A DNA stretch of 64,000 nucleotides from Bacillota bacterium (GTDB lineage Bacteria > Bacillota > Clostridia > Acetivibrionales > DSM-1351). The position numbers were made by a program, and so were the translations under genes. Below are positions 1-8,207 of this stretch, piece by piece; positions within the stretch are counted from its first letter, which is position 1; each line of letters starts with the position of its first letter. The stretch is taken from positions 88,815 to 152,814 of the forward strand of contig JAEXOY010000006.1 of assembly GCA_023439045.1 (NCBI GenBank), in the 5' to 3' direction. The notes beneath the pieces are model-generated. The model had not been told where the DNA came from. It made no database searches and saw only the letters and a list, made by a program, of their open reading frames with translations.

Positions 1-1
1 T

Positions 2-136
2 GAAATAAGGCATATTCCAAAAGCAAAACGTATTATTGTTCAGCCTGAAAATGAAAATCTAGCTTCTTGCAATACTTTGCTTACAAATCAGTTTTCGTAT
101 GATACAACCAACGAGATTTTTATTAAAACCATATAA
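2..136 (+). CDS. C-terminal end of a probable GNAT acetyltransferase (cut by window edge)
   Basis: Only the last 44 codons are in the window, read in the frame starting at base 2 and ending at TAA 134-136. The segment QPENENLASCNTLL followed by a QFSYD turn resembles the last strand-helix-strand of GNAT acetyltransferases, where a conserved Pro-x-x-x-Asn precedes the final helix. The gene enters from the left, so start, length and substrate cannot be judged. The 139 bases after it hold nothing I recognise except the ribosome binding site of the next gene. The GNAT call rests on this short tail only. Confidence 0.4.
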   Translation, partial: EIRHIPKAKRIIVQPENENLASCNTLLTNQFSYDTTNEIFIKTI

Positions 137-275
137 AGAATACTGTCTCATGCGTAAGCATAATGTACAAAACTTTTTGGACATATAAATGGAAGGCGAA
201 TATAGTTTTGCACCTAACCATATATAGGGATTTTAACATAACCAGAAGTCATTAACTATATAAGGAGTTGTATTT

Positions 276-707
276 ATGAGAAAAATAATTAGTTTGTGTG
301 TGATTTTAGCAACATTGGTACTGCTGTGTTCATGCAGCCTTAGTACAAAAGAAGATCAGGATTATAAATTTGAACCCAATTTATCAATAGTGGAAGGTAC
401 ATTGATTACTCGAATGTATTATGGGCAGCCAGGATATGGAGAGGACCCCGAGAATGATGCAAAGGAGTATCCATATATACTGCAATTGGATAAACCTATT
501 AATGTTAAGGCGCAAGAAGGGGACATAATGAACTCGGATAAATTTGATGTAAAAGAGATACAAGTGGTACCTTTAGGTGAAGAAGATTTAAAATCTGTTG
601 ATAAGTATCTGGATAAACGTATAAAAATTGAAGGTACTCTATTCAGTGCTTTGACAGGCCATCATCATACTGAGGTTTTAATTGAAGTCAAAAGAATTCT
701 AGATTAG
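276..707 (+). CDS. small secreted lipoprotein, DUF4431-like
   Basis: The 143-residue product begins with a lipoprotein signal peptide: positively charged MRKII, a hydrophobic stretch, and a lipobox ending at Cys20 (LCSC). It should be anchored to the outer face of the membrane. The C-terminal half holds GHHHT within a beta-rich segment (about residues 118-138), the pattern I associate with DUF4431, a family without known function. The start follows AAGGAG about 8 bases upstream. It appears to be a single-gene unit. Signal peptide and motif are seen; the family name is from memory. Confidence 0.7.
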   Translation: MRKIISLCVILATLVLLCSCSLSTKEDQDYKFEPNLSIVEGTLITRMYYGQPGYGEDPENDAKEYPYILQLDKPINVKAQEGDIMNSDKFDVKEIQVVPLGEEDLKSVDKYLDKRIKIEGTLFSALTGHHHTEVLIEVKRILD

Positions 708-745
708 TACATTAAAGTGTTATATATTGTAAGGCAGGAGAAGCA

Positions 746-808
746 ATGGGGTGTATAGAACTGGGTCAATGTGCGCAATCATCAAAAATAAGATGGGTGG
801 AACTATGA
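746..808 (+). CDS. possible 20-residue leader peptide overlapping the next start codon
   Basis: ATG at 746 sits 5 bases after a strong AGGAG (736-740) and opens a 20-codon frame whose TGA (806-808) overlaps the ATG of the acetyltransferase at 805 as ATGA. The downstream start has only a weak GGTGG upstream of its own. This is the geometry of translational coupling: ribosomes loaded at the good site would finish the leader and restart on the acetyltransferase. The peptide begins MGCIELGQC and resembles nothing I know. Translation is inferred from signals only. Confidence 0.4.
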   Translation: MGCIELGQCAQSSKIRWVEL

Positions 809-1326
809 ATTTATTTTTCAGAAAAGCTGCTTTATGTGAGCTAGACACAGCACTTAGTTTACTAAAGCATGCAGCAGAGTGGCTAAATAATCAGAATATT
901 GACTACTGGCAAAATTGGAGCAATCCCGAGGAGATTTATGTAAATTGGATTGCTGAAGGGTTTCAGAATAATCAATTCTTTTTTGTAGAGGATAAAGATT
1001 TTCTTGTTGAAAGTAGAGCTATGATAGTTGGGATGTACAGATTGCAGTATGAGGATGAACTATTTTGGGGAAAAAGGGATGATAGAGCAGTATATATTCA
1101 TTCTTTTACTACCGAAAGAACCCTAAAGGGCAATAACATTGGACAAGCAATTCTGAAATACATAGAGAATAAAGCCAAGGACGAGGGCATTAGTTATATT
1201 AGGTTGGATTGTTCATCAAGTGTTGAGGGGCTATGCAAATACTATGAACGTATGGGCTTTAAGGCTGTAGGACAGATAGAAATGTTCGGAGAAGTTTTAA
1301 CACTATTTCAAAAGGAAATAGAATAA
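805..1326 (+). CDS. GNAT family N-acetyltransferase
   Basis: A 173-residue GNAT-fold protein. The acetyl-CoA binding segment is seen as TTERTLKGNNIGQAIL (about residues 93-108), followed by the terminal CKYYERMGF turn typical of the family. Substrate unknown. I place the start at 805 because the homologous fold begins with MNLFFRKAA and because the upstream leader ends in an ATGA overlap here. A longer frame from GTG 751 would add residues with no match to the fold. It is one of four acetyltransferases (one only a fragment) scattered through the first 7.5 kb, each with separate spacing. Confidence 0.8.
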   Translation: MNLFFRKAALCELDTALSLLKHAAEWLNNQNIDYWQNWSNPEEIYVNWIAEGFQNNQFFFVEDKDFLVESRAMIVGMYRLQYEDELFWGKRDDRAVYIHSFTTERTLKGNNIGQAILKYIENKAKDEGISYIRLDCSSSVEGLCKYYERMGFKAVGQIEMFGEVLTLFQKEIE

Positions 1327-1384
1327 ACAACCGTGTAACAGATTAACTAAAGATAATATTAACAAGGAGACTAATTAATTAACT

Positions 1385-1834
1385 ATGGATAGAGAATGTT
1401 ATGCATGTGAATGTTTTAGTAGTGGGTTTAATTGTGCTCAATCTGTTTTTACTGCTTTTTCAAGAGAACATGGAATTGATAATAAAACTGCATTGAGAAT
1501 CTCAGGCTCATTCGGAGCTGGAATGGGATACTTAAGCGAGGCTTGTGGCGCGGTTACTGGGGCTTTTATGGTGTTGGGTTTAATCTATGGACAAGATGAA
1601 GATGATGATAAATATTCAAAGGCAAGAAATTATCTTCTGGTAAAAGACTTTGCTAATAGATTCAAAAAGATTTATGGCTCTATTAATTGCACAGAGCTGT
1701 TGAATATTGATTTGAGTGACGAGAAACAGCTCATTGCTGCAAGAGCTACAGATATATTTAAAACAAAGTGTCCCAAATACGTCAGTGATGCGGTCAAAAT
1801 ATTAGAAGACATTATCAATGAAAATAAGATATAG
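1385..1834 (+). CDS. C_GCAxxG_C_C family probable redox protein
   Basis: A 149-residue protein with the cysteine layout that names this family: FNCAQSV near the N-terminus, SFGAGMGY, then ACGAVTGAFMVLG, and later SINCTELL and KCPKYV. The family is thought to be redox-active or metal-binding, often sitting beside thioredoxin-like or transport genes; its reaction is not established. AAGGAG lies about 15 bases before the start, a loose spacing. The gene stop is followed in the same frame by a nitrilase-like remnant. Family call firm, function open. Confidence 0.85.
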   Translation: MDRECYACECFSSGFNCAQSVFTAFSREHGIDNKTALRISGSFGAGMGYLSEACGAVTGAFMVLGLIYGQDEDDDKYSKARNYLLVKDFANRFKKIYGSINCTELLNIDLSDEKQLIAARATDIFKTKCPKYVSDAVKILEDIINENKI

Positions 1835-1984
1835 ATAGCTGGTGTGTTTGATCCGGACGGGAAGGTAATACTGGAAGCTGCAAGAAATGAAAAAAGTCTG
1901 CTCATATATGATTACTTAAAACCTGAAACAAACTTTGGGGCATTGGGGAGGCTAAAACATTCTCAAGAATTAATCAGTAAATAA
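1835..1984 (+). pseudogene. C-terminal remnant of a carbon-nitrogen hydrolase (nitrilase-like) gene
   Basis: Directly after the TAG of the preceding gene, and in its frame, 49 sense codons run to TAA 1982-1984 with no start. The translation AGVFDPDGKVILEA, then LLIYDYL, matches how nitrilase-superfamily proteins end (a small loop, a DPDG turn, a strand and an acidic helix start). The catalytic Glu, Lys and Cys would lie in the missing upstream part. I read it as a decayed 3' end joined to the preceding gene by deletion. Could be chance, but the residue pattern argues against that. Confidence 0.5.
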
Positions 1985-2023
1985 TATTACACTCAACTAA
2001 TTATTATGAAAGAATGATTTATA

Positions 2024-2830
2024 ATGACAGTGATAACCGAAGAAAACATAAAACAAAGTTTAAATAGAAGTAAAAGGGATGTAATGCTATTTTTAGTGTT
2101 TGCATTTAGCATCCCCCTAGTTTGTAGCGTATTAATAGTGAGTTGTTCCTTTTTTAAATCGGGAATTTTTTATTTAGTATTATACGGTATAGCGGCTGCT
2201 TCACCTGCTTTAGCAGCAATTTTAGTAGTGCTGATTGTATCTGATGGTACATTAAGGGATTTCTTTTTACAAAAATACATAAAGAATATTTCATTTAAAT
2301 ACTGTTTAATTGGTTTGTTTGTACCTGCTATAGTAATTACTTGTGGGAAGCTAATTAGTAATTTTGTAATGGATAATAATGTGCTTTTTGTGTTACCAAG
2401 CTTAAATAAGGTGATAATAATTTCTTGGGCGCTTTTTGCTGAAGAGTTAGGCTGGAGAGGTTATCTTCAAGAGAAGTTAGATACAATATTTTGCGCATGG
2501 TTAACTCCCTTGATAATAGGCTTTATATGGGCTTTGTGGCATTATCACTTTTTTATTACGGGTTCAATGGAGGTTCCTTATATTGCTTTTGCCTATGGTT
2601 GCATCGTTGAAAGCTATGGCTATTATGTTATCACTAAACTGGCAAAAGGAAATGTTGTTCCTGCATCTATTTGGCATTTTTCGGGAAATCTTTTTTTCTG
2701 CTTGTGTTTAATCAATCCAAACTGGAATGGGGATAGCATGGTTCCTTATTATATAATAAATGGATTGTATACGGTTTATATTTTTGCTTTTATTGCTTAT
2801 TATTGTAAAAGGAAATATAGAAAGTACTAG
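2024..2830 (+). CDS. CPBP family intramembrane metalloprotease
   Basis: A 268-residue polytopic membrane protein of the CAAX-protease/bacteriocin-processing (CPBP, ABI) family. It has about eight hydrophobic segments. The three metal/catalytic motifs are visible: EELGWRGYLQE (EExxxR), WHYHFF (HxxF-like) and a late IWHFSGN histidine-asparagine motif. Members cleave peptide bonds within the membrane; in bacteria several serve bacteriocin immunity or processing, but no bacteriocin gene is visible here. The ribosome binding site is weak. Confidence 0.9.
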   Translation: MTVITEENIKQSLNRSKRDVMLFLVFAFSIPLVCSVLIVSCSFFKSGIFYLVLYGIAAASPALAAILVVLIVSDGTLRDFFLQKYIKNISFKYCLIGLFVPAIVITCGKLISNFVMDNNVLFVLPSLNKVIIISWALFAEELGWRGYLQEKLDTIFCAWLTPLIIGFIWALWHYHFFITGSMEVPYIAFAYGCIVESYGYYVITKLAKGNVVPASIWHFSGNLFFCLCLINPNWNGDSMVPYYIINGLYTVYIFAFIAYYCKRKYRKY

Positions 2831-2869
2831 AGGTAGGAAAGTATGCAGATGTAGCGTGGGGTACAAAAA

Positions 2870-3511
2870 ATGAGCTTTAATGAAACGCTGTACAAGGATT
2901 TTGATAAAAAATGCACAAATAGATTTGGATATGAGCTTGGACGTAAGATTTTTCTTGATGCTGAACAAAGACTAAATAAAATGATTGCCAATATTGATGA
3001 CAAGAACAACGAGATGATACGATGGCATTTAGAGAAATGCTTATTACCAACTATAGCAATGTATTTATCATTAAAAAACTTTGAGGATACTAATAGTTTG
3101 GCCTATGATGTAACGTTTGAAGTATGCCAAAACGTAGCTGATAAGAATAAAAAACGTTTAAAGATATTGGGGAAAATGCCCCTTGGCTATTTTGTATTCA
3201 AAATGTTTGCCAAAAAATATATCTTAAAAAACTATCCTGTTATTTGTTGGAATACAGAATGGATTAAGTACAATTATGAAGAGATACATTTTAATTACTA
3301 TAGCTGCTTATACAAAGAAACCACACAAAAATACCAGTGTCCGGAGATGTGCTCGATTTTTTGTGCAAATGATGTCACAACATTTTCTGCACTAGCTCCG
3401 AATATTATCTTTGAAAGAACAGAAACTCTCGCTAATAACAACGATAAGTGCGATTTCCATTTTAAACATAATAGGCGTCCTATACAAAAGGCTGATAATG
3501 AGTTTAAGTAG
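2870..3511 (+). CDS. L-2-amino-thiazoline-4-carboxylic acid hydrolase family protein
   Basis: A 213-residue soluble protein. The last third carries the family hallmark: YQCPEMCSIFCANDV followed by ERTETLANN and the CDFHFKHNRR tail, with conserved cysteines. The named family member opens the thiazoline ring in Pseudomonas L-cysteine synthesis from ATC; most Clostridial members are annotated only by similarity and also resemble the C-terminal sensory halves of some regulators. It begins 40 bases after the CPBP gene and may be co-transcribed with it. Confidence 0.78.
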   Translation: MSFNETLYKDFDKKCTNRFGYELGRKIFLDAEQRLNKMIANIDDKNNEMIRWHLEKCLLPTIAMYLSLKNFEDTNSLAYDVTFEVCQNVADKNKKRLKILGKMPLGYFVFKMFAKKYILKNYPVICWNTEWIKYNYEEIHFNYYSCLYKETTQKYQCPEMCSIFCANDVTTFSALAPNIIFERTETLANNNDKCDFHFKHNRRPIQKADNEFK

Positions 3512-3550
3512 ACAGAGGATTACCTAGATAAAGGGGATGTATATAGTAAT

Positions 3551-4270
3551 ATGAAAAAATGGATAACAAAAAATGGTTATATTGTTTATAAGATTTTGGG
3601 CGGAAGAAGTAATGTTTTTGCTATTTGTTATAATCAAAAGTACTTGCTAATCGATACCTCCATACATAGAAATGAAAAAAAATTGTTAAAGGCTCTAGAT
3701 AGGTTGGGAGCAACAAAAGAGAATCTGATTGCACTGATGCTAACGCATAGTCACTTTGATCATGTTGCAAATGCTCATAAGATAAAGCAAATATATGATA
3801 CAAAGATTTATATTCATTCCAGTGAAAAAAGGGATTTACAAGATGCTATAGTTAAAGTTCCAAAGGGGATTAATGCCATATCAAGTTTTTTTTCATATCT
3901 AGGGAGCAAGTCCGCTGAAAAATTTAAATTTGCTGAAGTTCAACCCGATGTTTGTGTCGAGGATTCATTTGATTTTAAGGATATAGGGCTCAATATAACC
4001 ATATTGCATACTCCAGGACATAGCATTGGTTCAATGTCAATTATTGTTGACGGGCAAATAGCCATTGTAGGAGATCTAATGTTTGGAGTTTTTTATAATG
4101 GACTAATTCCTCCGTTTGCAGATTTCCCAAGCGAGATGATTAAAAGTTGGGGTAAGTTATTAGAAACAGAGTGCAAAATATTTTTGCCATCTCATGGTAG
4201 TGAAAGGAATAAAGAATTGGTGCAAAAGAAATATGAAAAGTATATCAGAGCTTCTTTTAAATTTAGATAA
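3551..4270 (+). CDS. MBL-fold metallo-hydrolase
   Basis: A 239-residue metallo-beta-lactamase-fold enzyme. The zinc ligands are visible in order: THSHFDH (HxHxDH), HTPGHS, the bridging Asp in VGDLMFG, and the last His in PSHGSE. These are typical of general hydrolases such as glyoxalase II or lactonases; nothing fixes the substrate. Its 3' end overlaps the start of the broken gene at 4233 by 38 bases. Confidence 0.87.
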   Translation: MKKWITKNGYIVYKILGGRSNVFAICYNQKYLLIDTSIHRNEKKLLKALDRLGATKENLIALMLTHSHFDHVANAHKIKQIYDTKIYIHSSEKRDLQDAIVKVPKGINAISSFFSYLGSKSAEKFKFAEVQPDVCVEDSFDFKDIGLNITILHTPGHSIGSMSIIVDGQIAIVGDLMFGVFYNGLIPPFADFPSEMIKSWGKLLETECKIFLPSHGSERNKELVQKKYEKYIRASFKFR

Positions 4271-4479
4271 AATTCATACTACTAAGTTGGGTGTAATGAG
4301 AATAAAGAGAAATCTAATTTTAGATGATGATGACGTTGTAGATTGGTGCACTAAAAAAATATTGCTAAAGGATGCTGCAATAACAAAAAAATGGTAAAAA
4401 CTGGTACATAGAAGATTACCGAATTACAGTTAATGCTCACAGCTTTACGATTATAACAGCCCATAAAGTGAAAAGGTAG
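4233..4479 (+). pseudogene. DUF3781-like gene broken by a one-base frameshift
   Basis: ATG 4233 opens MKSISELLLNLDKIHTTKLG, then RIKRNL and DDVVDWC, a pattern I associate with DUF3781. The frame closes early at TAA after ITKKW. One base earlier in the poly-A run near 4385-4392, the other frame continues as NGKNWYIEDYRITVNAHSF and ends IITAHKVKR at TAG 4477-4479, which is the expected family C-terminus. A single extra A in the homopolymer explains both halves. It could be a real mutation, programmed slippage or a sequencing error. Confidence 0.7.
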
Positions 4480-4549
4480 GTAAACATAGGGAATGAGTAT
4501 GTTTTAGAGATGTGATCGATAAGTACAATCAAATAAAAGGAGGCTAATT

Positions 4550-4933
4550 ATGAAGCTTGAACACATAGCTATGTATGTTAATAACTTAGAAGCTACTAAA
4601 GACTTCTTTATCAAATATTTCAATGCCAACTCAAATGATGGATATTATAACAGCAAAACACAGTTCAAGTCATATTTCTTGACATTCGAAGATGGAGCTA
4701 GGCTAGAAATAATGAATAAACCTGATTTAATCAAAACTGAAAAACATTTAAATCAGCTTGGGTATATTCATATTGCTTTTAGCGTTGGAAGTAAAGAAAA
4801 GGTTGACTTACTGACTGTGAGATTAAAAGAAGATGGATATGAAGTAATAAGCGGACCAAGAACAACGGGAGACGGCTATTATGAAAGCTGTATCATCGGC
4901 TTAGAAGGCAATCAAATTGAGATTACAATTTAA
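4550..4933 (+). CDS. VOC family (glyoxalase/dioxygenase superfamily) protein
   Basis: A 127-residue single-domain VOC protein with the paired beta-alpha-beta-beta-beta layout. It starts MKLEHIAMYV, where the His is the usual metal ligand. A second His occurs in YIHIAFSV and Glu in the final NQIEITI, so a metal site of two His plus Glu is plausible. Members include glyoxalase I and fosfomycin-type resistance enzymes; the substrate is not readable. AAAGGAGG lies 8 bases before the start. The next gene begins after a 103-base gap. Confidence 0.87.
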   Translation: MKLEHIAMYVNNLEATKDFFIKYFNANSNDGYYNSKTQFKSYFLTFEDGARLEIMNKPDLIKTEKHLNQLGYIHIAFSVGSKEKVDLLTVRLKEDGYEVISGPRTTGDGYYESCIIGLEGNQIEITI

Positions 4934-5036
4934 AAAATACTATTTACAGAGCATGGTGATAGGTCATCAACCAATTGCAGTTCTTGAAGAAGAAGTTATT
5001 CTACATTTTTATGATATGTTAAAAGGAGAAACAAAA

Positions 5037-5522
5037 ATGAAATCTTCAGAAGTTAAGTTCAGATATGCCAAAAAGGAAGATACAGGATTGATATTGAAGT
5101 TTATCAAGGACTTGGCGGAATATGAAAATATGTTAGATGAAGTTGTTGCAACAGAAGAACTTCTTGAGGAATGGTTATTTGAAAAGAAAAAGGCAGAAGT
5201 ACTTTTTGCAATTATAGATGATAAGGAAATAGGATTTGCGTTATTTTTTCATAATTTCTCGACCTTCCTTGGAAAATCAGGGATTTACCTTGAGGATTTA
5301 TTCGTACTTCCTGAATATAGGGGGCATGGCTATGGCAAGACAATTCTCAATCAGCTTGCAAAGGTGGCTGTAGAGCGAGGCTGCGGTAGATTAGAATGGT
5401 GGTGCCTCGATTGGAATAAACCTAGTATTGATTTTTATTTGTCTCTTGGCGCTCAACAAATGAGTGATTGGACTGTTTATAGGATTTCAGGGGAAACATT
5501 GCATAATATGGCTAAAGAGTAA
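5037..5522 (+). CDS. GNAT acetyltransferase, diamine (spermidine/spermine) N-acetyltransferase-like
   Basis: A 161-residue GNAT protein. It has VKFRYAKKEDTGLIL at the N-terminus, YLEDLFVLPEYRGHGYGK as the acetyl-CoA loop (about residues 85-102), then RLEWWCLDWNKPSIDFY. That last stretch closely resembles SAT1-like diamine acetyltransferases, where W-C-L-D-W-N is conserved. I use ATG 5037 with AAAGGAG upstream; an in-frame earlier start at 4917 would run back through the VOC gene. Acts in the cytoplasm; polyamine or thialysine acetylation is the family role, not shown here. Confidence 0.88.
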   Translation: MKSSEVKFRYAKKEDTGLILKFIKDLAEYENMLDEVVATEELLEEWLFEKKKAEVLFAIIDDKEIGFALFFHNFSTFLGKSGIYLEDLFVLPEYRGHGYGKTILNQLAKVAVERGCGRLEWWCLDWNKPSIDFYLSLGAQQMSDWTVYRISGETLHNMAKE

Positions 5523-5617
5523 CTGGTTAGTCAATAAAATGATATAGTTTTTACATAAAGCGATGGATTATCTAAATAAAGGTATAGAGTTATCTACAAT
5601 AAAGGAAGGGTGAGAAT

Positions 5618-6385
5618 ATGTCTGCTGATAAAGAATACAATACTTTAAATTGGCTCTACAATGCACTTTATGGGGATTTGAGCAAGGAAGAATTACTAGA
5701 TTTATACTTTATTAGGACCCATATAAAATTAATTGATACATATGATAAGAATAAAGTAAGATTGATAGATGCTGCATGTGGAAATGGTATTCAGGCATTA
5801 TCGCTAGCTTTAAATGGTTATGAGGTTGTGGCAACTGATATTAGCGAAGAAATGATTAATCTGACTATATACAACGCGAAAAAATATGGTGTCAATATTG
5901 CTACTGATATAAAGGCTTGGACGGAACTGCCGGATATATATAAGAACTCATTTGATATTGTTTTTTGCACAGGAAATTCCATCGTACACTCTAAGGATAG
6001 AAATTCTAGGAAGAAAGATTTAGAAGCGTTAGCAATGTTATTAAAATCCGGCGGAACGCTTGTACTGGAAACCAGAAACTGGGATAAAGTAATAGCTGAA
6101 AATAAGATCTTCACAGTATATAATAAGTTATCATATAAGCAAAAAGAGTATATTCCACTTTATCATTGGCAGCTTAATGGCATTGAAAATGAGTCCAATG
6201 TAGATATCATTCTGCAAGAGATAAATGAAGACAATAGTGTTGAGCTTTATACCAATACACTGTCCTTTACACCTTTTACACATAATAGCTTAATAAACCA
6301 ACTTACTGAAATTGGCATGAAGACTGTTTCTGATTCATATGTTGCTGACTGTGATTGGTATCATGTATACTGTAAGAATACATAA
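5618..6385 (+). CDS. class I SAM-dependent methyltransferase
   Basis: A 255-residue Rossmann-fold methyltransferase. Motif I is DAACGNGIQALSLAL (about residues 51-65), followed by acidic VVATDIS at the end of strand 2 and FDIVFCTGNSIVHS as motif IV. The GNS-x-x-H and LETRNWD features resemble glycine/sarcosine N-methyltransferase-like proteins. The substrate is not identifiable. Preceded by a good AAGGAAGGG site. Confidence 0.88.
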   Translation: MSADKEYNTLNWLYNALYGDLSKEELLDLYFIRTHIKLIDTYDKNKVRLIDAACGNGIQALSLALNGYEVVATDISEEMINLTIYNAKKYGVNIATDIKAWTELPDIYKNSFDIVFCTGNSIVHSKDRNSRKKDLEALAMLLKSGGTLVLETRNWDKVIAENKIFTVYNKLSYKQKEYIPLYHWQLNGIENESNVDIILQEINEDNSVELYTNTLSFTPFTHNSLINQLTEIGMKTVSDSYVADCDWYHVYCKNT

Positions 6386-6487
6386 TAATGTCATTATCTA
6401 GCTAGATGAAGCCTGTTATTAGACTCCTTTCTAGAGCCACATTATCTAGTTTAAGTTTACATTTCTAAATTAAAAGGAGGAGAATCC

Positions 6488-6985
6488 ATGCGAAGAAAAG
6501 ATCGTGAAATAACCAGTCTCCAAGATATTAATAGTATTATAAGTAAGGTAAAGGTATGCCATCTTGCTATGGTAGATAATGGCTTTCCATACGTTGTACC
6601 CTTGAACTTTGGTTACACATTACAAGACGATGTGCTTACCATATATTTTCATAGTGCTAAAGCTGGACGAAAAATAGATATTTTAAAAGAAAACAACTCA
6701 GTATGCTTTGAAATATCATATGAAGGAGAATTAGGCGTGCACCAAAATCCTTGCGAGTATGTTTTCTATTATGAAAGCGTAATAGGGTTTGGAAAAGCCG
6801 AGTTTGTTGAAAATGTACAAGAGAAATGTGAAGCACTCGCACTATTGATGAAGCACCAATCAAACAAGGAATTTATTTTTACCAAAGAACAAGCAGACAG
6901 TGTAAGTGTTTTCAAGGTCGAATCAAAGAATTTTGTCGGTAAGAAGAAGTCTAATCCCAATGCCGTTAAGAATAGTATTGAGTAA
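6488..6985 (+). CDS. pyridoxamine 5'-phosphate oxidase family protein (NimA-like)
   Basis: A 165-residue split-barrel flavin-binding protein: REITSLQDINSIISKVKVC, LAMVDNGFPYVVPLNFGY, then SVIGFGKAEFV. This order is typical of the NimA branch, which includes 5-nitroimidazole reductases giving metronidazole resistance, but most family members have unknown roles. AAAGGAGGAG sits just before the ATG. Cofactor is probably FMN. Resistance function is inference only. Confidence 0.85.
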   Translation: MRRKDREITSLQDINSIISKVKVCHLAMVDNGFPYVVPLNFGYTLQDDVLTIYFHSAKAGRKIDILKENNSVCFEISYEGELGVHQNPCEYVFYYESVIGFGKAEFVENVQEKCEALALLMKHQSNKEFIFTKEQADSVSVFKVESKNFVGKKKSNPNAVKNSIE

Positions 6986-7040
6986 TATAACGTATGATAC
7001 ATATTTATGTACAATTTATAAATGAGGAGCAAATAAAGAG

Positions 7041-7544
7041 ATGCTGAGATTAAGGCCTTACAAGGAATGTGATGCAGAGCATATAGTAAAGTGGATTAAG
7101 GATGAATACACTTTTAGAAGATGGTGCGCTGATAAATTTGAGAGCTACCCTATTACAGCTGAGGATCTGAAAAACCACTATAGAGAAAAGTACGATAACG
7201 ATGGATTTTATCAGATGACAGCCTTTGATGAAACAGGGGTTGCTGGTCATTTAATAATGAGGTTCCTTGATGATGCAAAAAAGGTATTGAGATTTGGGTT
7301 TATTATTATTGATGATGAGAAGCGTGGAAAAGGGTATGGAAAAGAGCTTGTTGTGTTAGCCTTAAAGTACGCATTTGACATTCTAAAGGTTGATAAAGTT
7401 ACACTTGGAGTTTTTGACAATAATCCAAATGCAATTCAATGCTACAAATCTGTTGGGTTCAATGAAACTGGCAAATTGGAGTATTACCAGCTTATTGACC
7501 AAAGCTGGAAGTGTATTGATATGGAGTATTCACTATTGGTGTAG
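7041..7544 (+). CDS. GNAT family N-acetyltransferase
   Basis: A 167-residue GNAT protein of the RimJ/RimL-like kind. It starts MLRLRPYKECDAEHIVKWI, has the acetyl-CoA loop DDEKRGKGYGKELV at about residues 93-106, and ends with DNNPNAIQCYKSVGF. This arrangement acetylates N-termini of ribosomal proteins or small substrates in known members. Monocistronic; the riboswitch-controlled gene follows after a 243-base gap. Confidence 0.88.
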   Translation: MLRLRPYKECDAEHIVKWIKDEYTFRRWCADKFESYPITAEDLKNHYREKYDNDGFYQMTAFDETGVAGHLIMRFLDDAKKVLRFGFIIIDDEKRGKGYGKELVVLALKYAFDILKVDKVTLGVFDNNPNAIQCYKSVGFNETGKLEYYQLIDQSWKCIDMEYSLLV

Positions 7545-7675
7545 CTATATGTGTTATAAAAATGTTTACTTAAAGCGTTGTAATCTATTACCTGTTAATA
7601 ATTGTAATATTTTAACTTAATATAATATACTGGATTATATTTACTTTTATCGCTTGGTTGGTTTAAAATAATAGT

Positions 7676-7785
7676 ACAAAGATAAAAACACAGCTCCGGT
7701 TGGTAGTCCGGACGCAGCGGTGCTGTCAGTAACCTGCCTCCTTTGGTTGTCCATTCTTTGTAGTGTAACATAAAGGAGGGGTAGC
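7676..7785 (+). promoter_or_regulatory. yjdF riboswitch (azaaromatic-sensing RNA) with ribosome-site sequestration
   Basis: The stretch from about 7684 carries ACAGCTCCGGTTGGTAGTCC, then GGACGCAGCGGTGCTGTCAG and TAACCTGCCTCCTTTGG, which I recognise as the conserved core of the yjdF motif RNA. It lies directly before a yjdF gene, its usual partner. CCTCCTTT at 7737-7744 is perfectly complementary to AAAGGAGG at 7772-7779, the ribosome binding site of yjdF, so ligand-dependent release of the site is a natural mechanism. A loose promoter (TTTACT, 18 bases, TAAAAT) precedes it. Aptamer boundaries are approximate. Confidence 0.75.
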
Positions 7786-7787
7786 TT

Positions 7788-8207
7788 ATGCTAGAGACTA
7801 TTTCAAAGATAACTACTTTTTTTGAAGATCCTTTTTGGATATGCATTTATGAACGTGAAAGCAATGGTCAATACGAGGCTAGTAAAATTACGTTTGGTGC
7901 AGAACCAAAGGAATATGAGGTATATGAATACCTTCTAAATGAGTGGGGGCATCTATCTTTTAGTCATGCTATCTGTGTAGATACCATTGAAAAAAAACCT
8001 ATAAACCCAAAAAGGCTGCAGCGAGTAATTAACAAGCAGTTGAAGGGGACTGGTGTAGGCACTAAAGCTCAGCAAGCTTTGAAACTTCAACAGGAACAAA
8101 ACAAACTGGAGAGAAAAACTCATTCCCGTGAACAACGGGAGGCCGAAAAAGAGCACCAGTTTGAATTGCGCCAGCAAAAGCGAAAAGAAAAACACAGGGG
8201 ACATTAG
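7788..8207 (+). CDS. yjdF: YjdF family protein (DUF2992)
   Basis: A 139-residue protein with a beta-rich N-terminal half (ITTFFEDPFWICIYE, then ITFGAEPKEYEVYEYLL) and a very charged coiled C-terminus rich in Gln, Glu, Lys and Arg (about residues 95-139). This matches YjdF of Bacillus, whose function is unknown but whose expression answers to azaaromatic compounds through the upstream riboswitch. The riboswitch is present here, so the same regulation is likely. The stop codon lies inside the loop of its own terminator. Confidence 0.9.
   Translation: MLETISKITTFFEDPFWICIYERESNGQYEASKITFGAEPKEYEVYEYLLNEWGHLSFSHAICVDTIEKKPINPKRLQRVINKQLKGTGVGTKAQQALKLQQEQNKLERKTHSREQREAEKEHQFELRQQKRKEKHRGH

Noticed and set aside
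4917..5036. N-terminal extension of the diamine acetyltransferase
   Set aside because: It begins inside the VOC gene, shows no match to the fold, and ATG 5037 has a much better ribosome site.
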